Part shown: one piece after another, positions 33,556 to 45,976 of the stretch
How positions within the stretch are numbered: position 1 is the first letter of the stretch
How the letters are laid out: every line of letters begins with the position of its first letter
DNA from: Aphelocoma coerulescens
Taxonomy: Eukaryota; Chordata; Aves; Passeriformes; Corvidae
Reading direction: 5' to 3'
NCBI RefSeq assembly: GCF_041296385.1
Contig: NW_027183591.1
Location: 124,001 to 188,000 of the forward strand
Length of the DNA stretch: 64,000 nucleotides
Translations under genes and position numbers: made by a program
The notes under the pieces: model-generated
What the model was told of the DNA's origin: nothing
Databases searched by the model: none
The model's input: only the letters and a program-made list of their open reading frames with translations

Positions 33556-35748
33556 TTTGTGATGCTGGGGAACTACAAGGAAGCCTGGCTCCTCTGTGAC
33601 ACCACCACAGAAGCTCAGGGGAGCCCTGGAGGCCGTGCTGATGCTATTGAACCTGATGCAACCCTGCCTCCTCTGTGACACCACAGAACCTCTGGGAGCT
33701 CTGGAGACCGTGCTGATGCTATGGAACCTGATGCAACCCTGCCTCCACTGTGACACCACAGAAGCTCAGGGAGCCCTGGAGACTGTGGTGATGCTATGGA
33801 ACCTGATGCAACCCTGCCTCCACTGTGACACCACAGAACCTCTGGGAGCCCTGGAGACCGTGCTGATGCTATGGAACCTGATGCAACCCTGCCTCCACTG
33901 TGACACCACAGAAGCTCGGGGAGCTCTGCAGACCGTGGGGATGCTGGCGAAGCTGACGGAACCCTGGGCACCACAGTGACGCTATGGAACCTGGTGGAAC
34001 CGAGGGGCCACAGTGACACTGTGGGGCCTTTTGGAAGCAACAGGACCCTGGTGGGAAGCCACGGGATGATTAATCCTGCACGAACCTGCTCCAGGTGGGC
34101 TCCTCTCTCCCGGCTTCCACAGGTGCTGCTAGGATCCCACTCCGGCACTGGCTTGGCACGGGCTGACGGCTTCCTTTGGCAATGGCTCTGCTCCAGGATG
34201 GCATGCTGCAGAGAATGCAGGTAGATTTTGTGCTCACTCCTGGCATGCAGCTGGACAATAAAGCCTGATCCAGCCCCCCCTCAGCATATGTCCGGCTCTG
34301 GCATTGGGGCGGGGCAACTTTGGGAGCAGCCCCAGCCCTGCTCCTGCTCCCGGCTGGGCACCCAGCTGCTGGGACACAGGTGTGTCCTGATGCCACCGTC
34401 TACTCCTTTGAGAAGGGGAGGACAGAGTGCATCAGGGAGTTTGGTGTGGCTTACATGCGGCAAGGAGAAGGTGCAGCCCCAAACTGGCTTTCACTTCTAG
34501 AACCTTTTGCTATTGCGGGAGCAGCTGCTGGAGCTTTTCAACCGAGCTGCAAGAGTGAAAAGTGTGATGGCATGTCTATCTGAGAAGGAAGGTTCGGTGC
34601 CGCAGCCTGTTGTGCACAATTTATATGCTGATAAGAGAAGGGGGTGCTTTTGCAACGTTTTCCTTCCTGACACTTCTGTCTCTGTGAGCTTTAGCTGCTT
34701 GGACTCAGGGATACCGAAGGTATGTGAAAGTGACTGGGATGCGAGAATCATGTTGCACAGGGAACAGGGAAGGTCAGCAAATGTTTCCTGTCCTGGCACA
34801 TCTCTCAGTCTGAACTGCAGCTGCAGATGCTTCACTTCCGCCAAGGACTCTGCCACCTTGAGAGAAGGATGCGCTCTATGGAGTTGAGAAAGAAAGTGCG
34901 TCTCACTAGCTTCTTTCCTCTACTTCATAGACAGCAAAGGGGCTATGAAAGGCAGCACTGGCTTTTTGTTCTAGGACTTCTTCTTTACAAGCAGCTGCTG
35001 GATGTTTGGAAGGGGGTTTGGGATATGCAAAAATGAGAGGCTAAGATGGTAAGAGGGTAAGATGGAAGTCATCTGGCAAAAGCAGAGCTCACAAAAGGGC
35101 CAGCTGAGAAAGCTCTTGCTGCCTACAACTTCAACTGCACCCCTCAAAGCAGCAGCACACACGCTGCTCTCGGCACTTTCCTTCTCAGCTCTACGCACCA
35201 TCCTAAGCCTTGCCTCTCCCACACTCAGGATCCAAAGACAACGGCACCAGGGACTGCTCACACACTAAAGGCACCAGGACAAAAGGCTCACCAGCTTGGC
35301 CTTTGCATTCCTGCTGACAGCTCCACAGCTTGAACCCAGAGAACTGCCTGCTGCCAACAGCCTTTCCAATCACTCTGAGCACCTCATGACAAGGAGTGTG
35401 GGGAATGAATCTCCAGCAGCCTCCTGCCCCAGGCTGTCCCCCGGGAGCAGCCCTGCTCCAGGCTGTGACTGCCACCTGCACAGCCAAAGGACCCAGAGCC
35501 GGTGTTACACACCACGGCTGTGCCTGGCACAGAGACACCAGTGGCCACACAAGTGGCCATGGCACTGTCCACACACAGTCCCTGCTGCTGCTCCCCCAGC
35601 CGCTGGCACCAACTCCCAGCCACCCACTCCTAAAGCCACGGGGCCCACTGGGACACTGCGGGGGCTCGTGGAAGCCAGCGGCCATTGTGACACAGCGGGG
35701 CTGCACAGAGCCCACGGTGCTTTGTGACCCGTGGCTCCCAGGAGAGCC
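33556..35748 (+). repeat. Satellite monomer A13 (2,193 bp, four 75-bp units)
   Basis: Sites: a = G, b = C, c = T, d = CCATT. It has GCATTCCTGCTGAC near 35306, where others read GCATTCCCGCTGAC, shared only with B2. No gene seen. Confidence 0.95.
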
Positions 35749-37941
35749 TTTGTGATGCTGGGGAACTACAAGGAAGCCTGGCTCCTCTGTGACACCACCA
35801 CAGAAGCTCAGGGGAGCCCTGGAGGCCGTGCTGATGCTATTGAACCTGATGCAACCCTGCCTCCTCTGTGACACCACAGAACCTCTGGGAGCCCTGGAGA
35901 CTGTGCTGATGCTATGGAACCTGATGCAACCCTGCCTCCACTGTGACACCACAGAAGCTCAGGGAGCCCTGGAGACTGTGGTGATGCTATGGAACCTGAT
36001 GCAACCCTGCCTCCACTGTGACACCACAGAACCTCTGGGAGCCCTGGAGACCGTGCTGATGCTATGGAACCTGATGCAACCCTGCCTCCACTGTGACACC
36101 ACAGAAGCTCGGGGAGCTCTGCAGACCGTGGGGATGCTGGCGAAGCTGACGGAACCCTGGGCACCACAGTGACGCTATGGAACCTGGTGGAACCGAGGGG
36201 CCACAGTGACACTGTGGGGCCTTTTGGAAGCAACAGGACCCTGGTGGGAAGCCACGGGATGATTAATCCTGCACGAACCTGCTCCAGGTGGGCTCCTCTC
36301 TCCCGGCTTCCACAGGTGCTGCTAGGATCCCACTCCGGCACTGGCTTGGCACGGGCTCACGGCTTCCTTTGGCAATGGCTCTGCTCCAGGATGGCATGCT
36401 GCAGAGAATGCAGGTAGATTTTGTGCTCACTCCTGGCATGCAGCTGGACAATAAAGCCTGATCCAGCCCCCCCTCAGCATATGTCCGGCTCTGGCATTGG
36501 GGCGGGGCAACTTTGGGAGCAGCCCCAGCCCTGCTCCTGCTCCCGGCTGGGCACCCAGCTGCTGGGACACAGGTGTGTCCTGATGCCACCGTCTACTCCT
36601 TTGAGAAGGGGAGGACAGAGTGCATCAGGGAGTTTGGTGTGGCTTACATGCGGCAAGGAGAAGGTGCAGCCCCAAACTGGCTTTCACTTCTAGAACCTTT
36701 TGCTATTGCGGGAGCAGCTGCTGGAGCTTTTCAACCGAGCTGCAAGAGTGAAAAGTGTGATGGCATGTCTATCTGAGAAGGAAGGTTCGGTGCCGCAGCC
36801 TGTTGTGCACAATTTATATGCTGATAAGAGAAGGGGGTGCTTTTGGAACGTTTTCCTTCCTGACACTTCTGTCTCTGTGAGCTTTAGCTGCTTGGACTCA
36901 GGGATACCGAAGGTATGTGAAAGTGACTGGGATGCGAGAATCATGTTGCACAGGGAACAGGGAAGGTCAGCAAATGTTTCCTGTCCTGGCACATCTCTCA
37001 GTCTGAACTGCAGCTGCAGATGCTTCACTTCCGCCAAGGACTCTGCCACCTTGAGAGAAGGATGCGCTCTATGGAGTTGAGAAAGAAAGTGCGTCTCACT
37101 AGCTTCTTTCCTCTACTTCATAGACAGCAAAGGGGCTATGAAAGGCAGCACTGGCTTTTTGTTCTAGGACTTCTTCTTTACAAGCAGCTGCTGGATGTTT
37201 GGAAGGGGGTTTGGGATATGCAAAAATGAGAGGCTAAGATGGTAAGAGGGTAAGATGGAAGTCATCTGGCAAAAGCAGAGCTCACAAAAGGGCCAGCTGA
37301 GAAAGCTCTTGCTGCCTACAACTTCAACTGCACCCCTCAAAGCAGCAGCACACACGCTGCTCTCGGCACTTTCCTTCTCAGCTCTACGCACCATCCTAAG
37401 CCTTGCCTCTCCCACACTCAGGATCCAAAGACAACGGCACCAGGGACTGCTCACACACTAAAGGCACCAGGACAAAAGGCTCACCAGCTTGGCCTTTGCA
37501 TTCCCGCTGACAGCTCCACAGCTTGAACCCAGAGAACTGCCTGCTGCCAACAGCCTTTCCAATCACTCTGAGCACCTCATGACAAGGAGTGTGGGGAATG
37601 AATCTCCAGCAGCCTCCTGCCCCAGGCTGTCCCCCGGGAGCAGCCCTGCTCCAGGCCGTGACTGCCACCTGCACAGCCAAAGGACCCAGAGCCGGTGTTA
37701 CACACCACGGCTGTGCCTGGCACAGAGACACCAGTGGCCACACAAGTGGCCATGGCACTGTCCACACACAGTCCCTGCTGCTGCTCCCCCAGCCGCTGGC
37801 ACCAACTCCCAGCCACCCACTCCTAAAGCCACGGGGCCCACTGGGACACTGCGGGGGCTCGTGGAAGCCAGCGGCCATTGTGACACAGCGGGGCTGCACA
37901 GAGCCCACGGTGCTTTGTGACCCGTGGCTCCCAGGAGAGCC
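35749..37941 (+). repeat. Satellite monomer A14 (2,193 bp, four 75-bp units)
   Basis: Sites: a = C, b = G, c = C, d = CCATT. First unit with GGAGGCCGTGC. No gene seen. Confidence 0.95.
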
Positions 37942-40134
37942 TTTGTGATGCTGGGGAACTACAAGGAAGCCTGGCTCCTCTGTGACACCACCACAGAAGC
38001 TCAGGGGAGCCCTGGAGGCCGTGCTGATGCTATTGAACCTGATGCAACCCTGCCTCCTCTGTGACACCACAGAACCTCTGGGAGCCCTGGAGACTGTGCT
38101 GATGCTATGGAACCTGATGCAACCCTGCCTCCACTGTGACACCACAGAAGCTCAGGGAGCCCTGGAGACTGTGGTGATGCTATGGAACCTGATGCAACCC
38201 TGCCTCCACTGTGACACCACAGAACCTCTGGGAGCCCTGGAGACCGTGCTGATGCTATGGAACCTGATGCAACCCTGCCTCCACTGTGACACCACAGAAG
38301 CTCGGGGAGCTCTGCAGACCGTGGGGATGCTGGCGAAGCTGACGGAACCCTGGGCACCACAGTGACGCTATGGAACCTGGTGGAACCGAGGGGCCACAGT
38401 GACACTGTGGGGCCTTTTGGAAGCAACAGGACCCTGGTGGGAAGCCACGGGATGATTAATCCTGCACGAACCTGCTCCAGGTGGGCTCCTCTCTCCCGGC
38501 TTCCACAGGTGCTGCTAGGATCCCACTCCGGCACTGGCTTGGCACGGGCTCACGGCTTCCTTTGGCAATGGCTCTGCTCCAGGATGGCATGCTGCAGAGA
38601 ATGCAGGTAGATTTTGTGCTCACTCCTGGCATGCAGCTGGACAATAAAGCCTGATCCAGCCCCCCCTCAGCATATGTCCGGCTCTGGCATTGGGGCGGGG
38701 CAACTTTGGGAGCAGCCCCAGCCCTGCTCCTGCTCCCGGCTGGGCACCCAGCTGCTGGGACACAGGTGTGTCCTGATGCCACCGTCTACTCCTTTGAGAA
38801 GGGGAGGACAGAGTGCATCAGGGAGTTTGGTGTGGCTTACATGCGGCAAGGAGAAGGTGCAGCCCCAAACTGGCTTTCACTTCTAGAACCTTTTGCTATT
38901 GCGGGAGCAGCTGCTGGAGCTTTTCAACCGAGCTGCAAGAGTGAAAAGTGTGATGGCATGTCTATCTGAGAAGGAAGGTTCGGTGCCGCAGCCTGTTGTG
39001 CACAATTTATATGCTGATAAGAGAAGGGGGTGCTTTTGGAACGTTTTCCTTCCTGACACTTCTGTCTCTGTGAGCTTTAGCTGCTTGGACTCAGGGATAC
39101 CGAAGGTATGTGAAAGTGACTGGGATGCGAGAATCATGTTGCACAGGGAACAGGGAAGGTCAGCAAATGTTTCCTGTCCTGGCACATCTCTCAGTCTGAA
39201 CTGCAGCTGCAGATGCTTCACTTCCGCCAAGGACTCTGCCACCTTGAGAGAAGGATGCGCTCTATGGAGTTGAGAAAGAAAGTGCGTCTCACTAGCTTCT
39301 TTCCTCTACTTCATAGACAGCAAAGGGGCTATGAAAGGCAGCACTGGCTTTTTGTTCTAGGACTTCTTCTTTACAAGCAGCTGCTGGATGTTTGGAAGGG
39401 GGTTTGGGATATGCAAAAATGAGAGGCTAAGATGGTAAGAGGGTAAGATGGAAGTCATCTGGCAAAAGCAGAGCTCACAAAAGGGCCAGCTGAGAAAGCT
39501 CTTGCTGCCTACAACTTCAACTGCACCCCTCAAAGCAGCAGCACACACGCTGCTCTCGGCACTTTCCTTCTCAGCTCTACGCACCATCCTAAGCCTTGCC
39601 TCTCCCACACTCAGGATCCAAAGACAACGGCACCAGGGACTGCTCACACACTAAAGGCACCAGGACAAAAGGCTCACCAGCTTGGCCTTTGCATTCCCGC
39701 TGACAGCTCCACAGCTTGAACCCAGAGAACTGCCTGCTGCCAACAGCCTTTCCAATCACTCTGAGCACCTCATGACAAGGAGTGTGGGGAATGAATCTCC
39801 AGCAGCCTCCTGCCCCAGGCTGTCCCCCGGGAGCAGCCCTGCTCCAGGCCGTGACTGCCACCTGCACAGCCAAAGGACCCAGAGCCGGTGTTACACACCA
39901 CGGCTGTGCCTGGCACAGAGACACCAGTGGCCACACAAGTGGCCATGGCACTGTCCACACACAGTCCCTGCTGCTGCTCCCCCAGCCGCTGGCACCAACT
40001 CCCAGCCACCCACTCCTAAAGCCACGGGGCCCACTGGGACACTGCGGGGGCTCGTGGAAGCCAGCGGCCATTGTGACACAGCGGGGCTGCACAGAGCCCA
40101 CGGTGCTTTGTGACCCGTGGCTCCCAGGAGAGCC
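37942..40134 (+). repeat. Satellite monomer A15 (2,193 bp, four 75-bp units)
   Basis: Same site pattern as A14 (a = C, b = G, c = C, d = CCATT); the two look like a recent pair. No gene seen. Confidence 0.95.
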
Positions 40135-42327
40135 TTTGTGATGCTGGGGAACTACAAGGAAGCCTGGCTCCTCTGTGACACCACCACAGAAGCTCAGGGG
40201 AGCCCTGGAGGCCGTGCTGATGCTATTGAACCTGATGCAACCCTGCCTCCTCTGTGACACCACAGAACCTCTGGGAGCTCTGGAGACCGTGCTGATGCTA
40301 TGGAACCTGATGCAACCCTGCCTCCACTGTGACACCACAGAAGCTCAGGGAGCCCTGGAGACTGTGGTGATGCTATGGAACCTGATGCAACCCTGCCTCC
40401 ACTGTGACACCACAGAACCTCTGGGAGCCCTGGAGACCGTGCTGATGCTATGGAACCTGATGCAACCCTGCCTCCACTGTGACACCACAGAAGCTCGGGG
40501 AGCTCTGCAGACCGTGGGGATGCTGGCGAAGCTGACGGAACCCTGGGCACCACAGTGACGCTATGGAACCTGGTGGAACCGAGGGGCCACAGTGACACTG
40601 TGGGGCCTTTTGGAAGCAACAGGACCCTGGTGGGAAGCCACGGGATGATTAATCCTGCACGAACCTGCTCCAGGTGGGCTCCTCTCTCCCGGCTTCCACA
40701 GGTGCTGCTAGGATCCCACTCCGGCACTGGCTTGGCACGGGCTCACGGCTTCCTTTGGCAATGGCTCTGCTCCAGGATGGCATGCTGCAGAGAATGCAGG
40801 TAGATTTTGTGCTCACTCCTGGCATGCAGCTGGACAATAAAGCCTGATCCAGCCCCCCCTCAGCATATGTCCGGCTCTGGCATTGGGGCGGGGCAACTTT
40901 GGGAGCAGCCCCAGCCCTGCTCCTGCTCCCGGCTGGGCACCCAGCTGCTGGGACACAGGTGTGTCCTGATGCCACCGTCTACTCCTTTGAGAAGGGGAGG
41001 ACAGAGTGCATCAGGGAGTTTGGTGTGGCTTACATGCGGCAAGGAGAAGGTGCAGCCCCAAACTGGCTTTCACTTCTAGAACCTTTTGCTATTGCGGGAG
41101 CAGCTGCTGGAGCTTTTCAACCGAGCTGCAAGAGTGAAAAGTGTGATGGCATGTCTATCTGAGAAGGAAGGTTCGGTGCCGCAGCCTGTTGTGCACAATT
41201 TATATGCTGATAAGAGAAGGGGGTGCTTTTGCAACGTTTTCCTTCCTGACACTTCTGTCTCTGTGAGCTTTAGCTGCTTGGACTCAGGGATACCGAAGGT
41301 ATGTGAAAGTGACTGGGATGCGAGAATCATGTTGCACAGGGAACAGGGAAGGTCAGCAAATGTTTCCTGTCCTGGCACATCTCTCAGTCTGAACTGCAGC
41401 TGCAGATGCTTCACTTCCGCCAAGGACTCTGCCACCTTGAGAGAAGGATGCGCTCTATGGAGTTGAGAAAGAAAGTGCGTCTCACTAGCTTCTTTCCTCT
41501 ACTTCATAGACAGCAAAGGGGCTATGAAAGGCAGCACTGGCTTTTTGTTCTAGGACTTCTTCTTTACAAGCAGCTGCTGGATGTTTGGAAGGGGGTTTGG
41601 GATATGCAAAAATGAGAGGCTAAGATGGTAAGAGGGTAAGATGGAAGTCATCTGGCAAAAGCAGAGCTCACAAAAGGGCCAGCTGAGAAAGCTCTTGCTG
41701 CCTACAACTTCAACTGCACCCCTCAAAGCAGCAGCACACACGCTGCTCTCGGCACTTTCCTTCTCAGCTCTACGCACCATCCTAAGCCTTGCCTCTCCCA
41801 CACTCAGGATCCAAAGACAACGGCACCAGGGACTGCTCACACACTAAAGGCACCAGGACAAAAGGCTCACCAGCTTGGCCTTTGCATTCCCGCTGACAGC
41901 TCCACAGCTTGAACCCAGAGAACTGCCTGCTGCCGACAGCCTTTCCAATCACTCTGAGCACCTCATGACAAGGAGTGTGGGGAATGAATCTCCAGCAGCC
42001 TCCTGCCCCAGGCTGTCCCCCGGGAGCAGCCCTGCTCCAGGCCGTGACTGCCACCTGCACAGCCAAAGGACCCAGAGCCGGTGTTACACACCACGGCTGT
42101 GCCTGGCACAGAGACACCAGTGGCCACACAAGTGGCCATGGCACTGTCCACACACAGTCCCTGCTGCTGCTCCCCCAGCCGCTGGCACCAACTCCCAGCC
42201 ACCCACTCCTAAAGCCACGGGGCCCACTGGGACACTGCGGGGGCTCGTGGAAGCCAGCGGCCATTGTGACACAGCGGGGCTGCACAGAGCCCACGGTGCT
42301 TTGTGACCCGTGGCTCCCAGGAGAGCC
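40135..42327 (+). repeat. Satellite monomer A16 (2,193 bp, four 75-bp units)
   Basis: Sites: a = C, b = C, c = C, d = CCATT. It has TGCTGCCGACAGCC near 41930, where others read TGCTGCCAACAGCC, shared only with B5. No gene seen. Confidence 0.95.
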
Positions 42328-44520
42328 TTTGTGATGCTGGGGAACTACAAGGAAGCCTGGCTCCTCTGTGACACCACCACAGAAGCTCAGGGGAGCCCTG
42401 GAGACCGTGCTGATGCTATTGAACCTGATGCAACCCTGCCTCCTCTGTGACACCACAGAAGCTCTTGGAGCCCTGGAGACCGTGGTGATGCTATGGAACC
42501 TGATGCAACCCTGCCTCCTCTGTGACACCACAGAACCTCTGGGAGCCCTGGAGACCGTGCTGATGCTATGGAACCTGATGCAACCCTGCCTCCTCTGTGA
42601 CACCACAGAAGCTCAGGGAGCCCTGGAGACTGTGGTGATGCTATGGAACCTGATGCAACCCTGCCTCCACTGTGACACCACAGAAGCTCGGGGAGCTCTG
42701 CAGACCGTGGGGATGCTGGCGAAGCTGACGGAACCCTGGGCACCACAGTGACGCTATGGAACCTGGTGGAACCGAGGGGCCACAGTGACACTGTGGGGCC
42801 TTTTGGAAGCAACAGGACCCTGGTGGGAAGCCACGGGATGATTAATCCTGCACGAACCTGCTCCAGGTGGGCTCCTCTCTCCCGGCTTCCACAGGTGCTG
42901 CTAGGATCCCACTCCGGCACTGGCTTGGCACGGGCTCACGGCTTCCTTTGGCAATGGCTCTGCTCCAGGATGGCATGCTGCAGAGAATGCAGGTAGATTT
43001 TGTGCTCACTCCTGGCATGCAGCTGGACAATAAAGCCTGATCCAGCCCCCCCTCAGCATATGTCCGGCTCTGGCATTGGGGCGGGGCAACTTTGGGAGCA
43101 GCCCCAGCCCTGCTCCTGCTCCCGGCTGGGCACCCAGCTGCTGGGACACAGGTGTGTCCTGATGCCACCGTCTACTCCTTTGAGAAGGGGAGGACAGAGT
43201 GCATCAGGGAGTTTGGTGTGGCTTACATGCGGCAAGGAGAAGGTGCAGCCCCAAACTGGCTTTCACTTCTAGAACCTTTTGCTATTGCGGGAGCAGCTGC
43301 TGGAGCTTTTCAACCGAGCTGCAAGAGTGAAAAGTGTGATGGCATGTCTATCTGAGAAGGAAGGTTCGGTGCCGCAGCCTGTTGTGCACAATTTATATGC
43401 TGATAAGAGAAGGGGGTGCTTTTGCAACGTTTTCCTTCCTGACACTTCTGTCTCTGTGAGCTTTAGCTGCTTGGACTCAGGGATACCGAAGGTATGTGAA
43501 AGTGACTGGGATGCGAGAATCATGTTGCACAGGGAACAGGGAAGGTCAGCAAATGTTTCCTGTCCTGGCACATCTCTCAGTCTGAACTGCAGCTGCAGAT
43601 GCTTCACTTCCGCCAAGGACTCTGCCACCTTGAGAGAAGGATGCGCTCTATGGAGTTGAGAAAGAAAGTGCGTCTCACTAGCTTCTTTCCTCTACTTCAT
43701 AGACAGCAAAGGGGCTATGAAAGGCAGCACTGGCTTTTTGTTCTAGGACTTCTTCTTTACAAGCAGCTGCTGGATGTTTGGAAGGGGGTTTGGGATATGC
43801 AAAAATGAGAGGCTAAGATGGTAAGAGGGTAAGATGGAAGTCATCTGGCAAAAGCAGAGCTCACAAAAGGGCCAGCTGAGAAAGCTCTTGCTGCCTACAA
43901 CTTCAACTGCACCCCTCAAAGCAGCAGCACACATGCTGCTCTCGGCACTTTCCTTCTCAGCTCTACGCACCATCCTAAGCCTTGCCTCTCCCACACTCAG
44001 GATCCAAAGACAACGGCACCAGGGACTGCTCACACACTAAAGGCACCAGGACAAAAGGCTCACCAGCTTGGCCTTTGCATTCCCGCTGACAGCTCCACAG
44101 CTTGAACCCAGAGAACTGCCTGCTGCCAACAGCCTTTCCAATCACTCTGAGCACCTCATGACAAGGAGTGTGGGGAATGAATCTCCAGCAGCCTCCTGCC
44201 CCAGGCTGTCCCCCGGGAGCAGCCCTGCTCCAGGCCGTGACTGCCACCTGCACAGCCAAAGGACCCAGAACCGGTGTTACACACCACGGCTGTGCCTGGC
44301 ACAGAGACACCAGTGGCCACACAAGTGGCCATGGCACTGTCCACACACAGTCCCTGCTGCTGCTCCCCCAGCCGCTGGCACCAACTCCCAGCCACCCACT
44401 CCTAAAGCCACGGGGCCCACTGGGACACTGCGGGGGCTCGTGGAAGCCAGCGGCCATTGTGACACAGCGGGGCTGCACAGAGCCCACGGTGCTTTGTGAC
44501 CCGTGGCTCCCAGGAGAGCC
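42328..44520 (+). repeat. Satellite monomer A17 (2,193 bp, four 75-bp units), before provirus 2
   Basis: Sites: a = C, b = C, c = C, d = CCATT. It carries T at 43934 (ACACATGCTG) and A at 44270 (CCCAGAACC), both shared only with B6, the monomer before provirus 3. One of its 75-bp units is a hybrid ending in CTCCTCTGTGAC. It is followed by TTTGT (44521-44525) and the provirus 2 LTR. No gene seen. Confidence 0.95.
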
Positions 44521-44525
44521 TTTGT

Positions 44526-45356
44526 TGTTGGGGAAGATGAAACAGGAAAGCCTTATAAATATGATTGCCTAACAAAAGATTCTGGGAATATGAAAACTGT
44601 GAGCGACATCGAAATGAAGGCCATCTTTGAGATATAGAGTCTTAGTTACTGAACAACTGGAAAACAATGGTATAGCCGGCTGAAGGTAATCCCCTCTTGA
44701 TTGAACAATACCCTCTGCTTGCAGACAGGTCCAAGGGTCAGAGCAGACCCTACTAGCTCAGCAGAAGGGGTCCAAAGAGTAGTTTTTAGAAGTTAAAATG
44801 TAACACTCTATGGTAATGTAAGAACTCTTATAGGCTGTATGTAAATGCTATAGGATTTGTACCTTGTATTAGATTGGCTACTGAGAATTAGAATATTCAC
44901 TACAGAAGATGATTTATTGTATTGTAACAAGCTCCTCGCTCTCTTAACTCCTCTCCTCTTAGTAATGCTCTTCTCCTCTTAGTAACGCTCTTAGTAACTC
45001 TCTTAGTAGCTCTCTTAGTAATGCTCTTCTCCTCTTAGTAGCTCTCTTAGTAACTCTCTTGCTCTTCTTCTTCCTCTTAATTCAGCTCTCCTCTTAGTTT
45101 GTCTCTCTTGCTCTTTACACTCTTAGCTCTCAGCCTCTTGCTCTAGCTCTCTCGCTCACTCTCTCTCCCTCTCTTACACCTTGGGCCTGCTTGGAGCTGC
45201 AGCTGGCAGCTCTAAGCAGTGCCCCTGTACCCACGCCCTCTGCAATAAACTGCATGCTCCAAAGACCTGCTTATAGAGATCTCTCGTCGCTGTCCATCTC
45301 CAGCCGGCCCGACCGAACCCACACCCTCATCACCATCATCGCCATCAATTTCGACA
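44526..45356 (+). repeat. Provirus 2 5' LTR
   Basis: 831 bp. Against its own 3' LTR (49789-50620) it has CGTCGCTGTCC in place of CGTCGCCGTCC (near 45291) and CAGCCGGCCCGA with one G fewer (near 45306). CT-rich repeat 44931-45176; AATAAA 45244-45249. The first 112 bp repeat the env tail. Confidence 0.95.
44931..45176 (+). repeat. CT-rich degenerate repeat, provirus 2 5' LTR
   Basis: Copy of the block at 1018-1263, made of CTCTTAGTAA-type words. No difference from that copy was noticed. Confidence 0.85.
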
Positions 45357-45359
45357 AAC

Positions 45360-45376
45360 TGGCGCCCAAACGTGAG
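45360..45376 (+). promoter_or_regulatory. Primer binding site, provirus 2
   Basis: TGGCGCCCAAACGTGAG, three bases after the LTR end, identical to provirus 1. Lysine-tRNA type, with an imperfect match beyond the first eight or so bases. Confidence 0.8.
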
Positions 45377-45466
45377 TGAAGGCCTGATTCAGCTTCTTCC
45401 ACCTGTGAGAGACTTCGCCATGGACGGTAACTAAAAGACCAGTTATAGCCACCTGGAACGTGTCGT

Positions 45467-45884
45467 GAGCACGGCATACCGTTGCTGCACAGCGTAAAAG
45501 CCGGAGCTCTATAACTCTGCTGAGGCAGCCCTCGAGCACGGGGAGCCGTTACTTCGTAGCAATTACCTGGAGCTCTCGGAGGGAGGAAATTGCCTGGCAG
45601 TCCTCGAGCACAGACGGCCACTGCTGCGCAGCGGTTACCTGGAGCTCTTTGAGGAAGTTTGCCGTGGTACCCCTCGAGCACGGACACGCTGCTAAGCAGT
45701 GCAGACCGGAGCTCTTAGGAGGGATCCAGCCGCGCGCCCGAGCACAGGCGGGTATTGCTCAGCACCGCCCGCGCTGGAGCTCTGAGTGGAGACACCTGCG
45801 AGGTCCCGAGCACGGAAAGCCGTTGCCAAGCGACGCCTGAAACCGGAGCTCTGAGGAGGGACCCGACAGCAGCGTCCTGAGCGC
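45467..45884 (+). repeat. Leader repeat, provirus 2 (~68-bp unit, about seven copies)
   Basis: Same structure as 1555-1972: GAGCAC and GGAGCTCT words alternating with a period of 64-72 bp. One difference from provirus 1 lies in the first unit (TTGCTGCACAGCG near 45482, where provirus 1 has TTGCTGCGCAGCG). A splice-donor-like AGGTGAGTAT follows at 45953. Confidence 0.85.
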
Positions 45885-45976
45885 CGTGTGGAGAGCCTGG
45901 CCAGCCCCCCACGACGGACTTCTGATTAAGGACCCTGCCCCCTGCGACATCTAGGTGAGTATCATACTGGTCAATA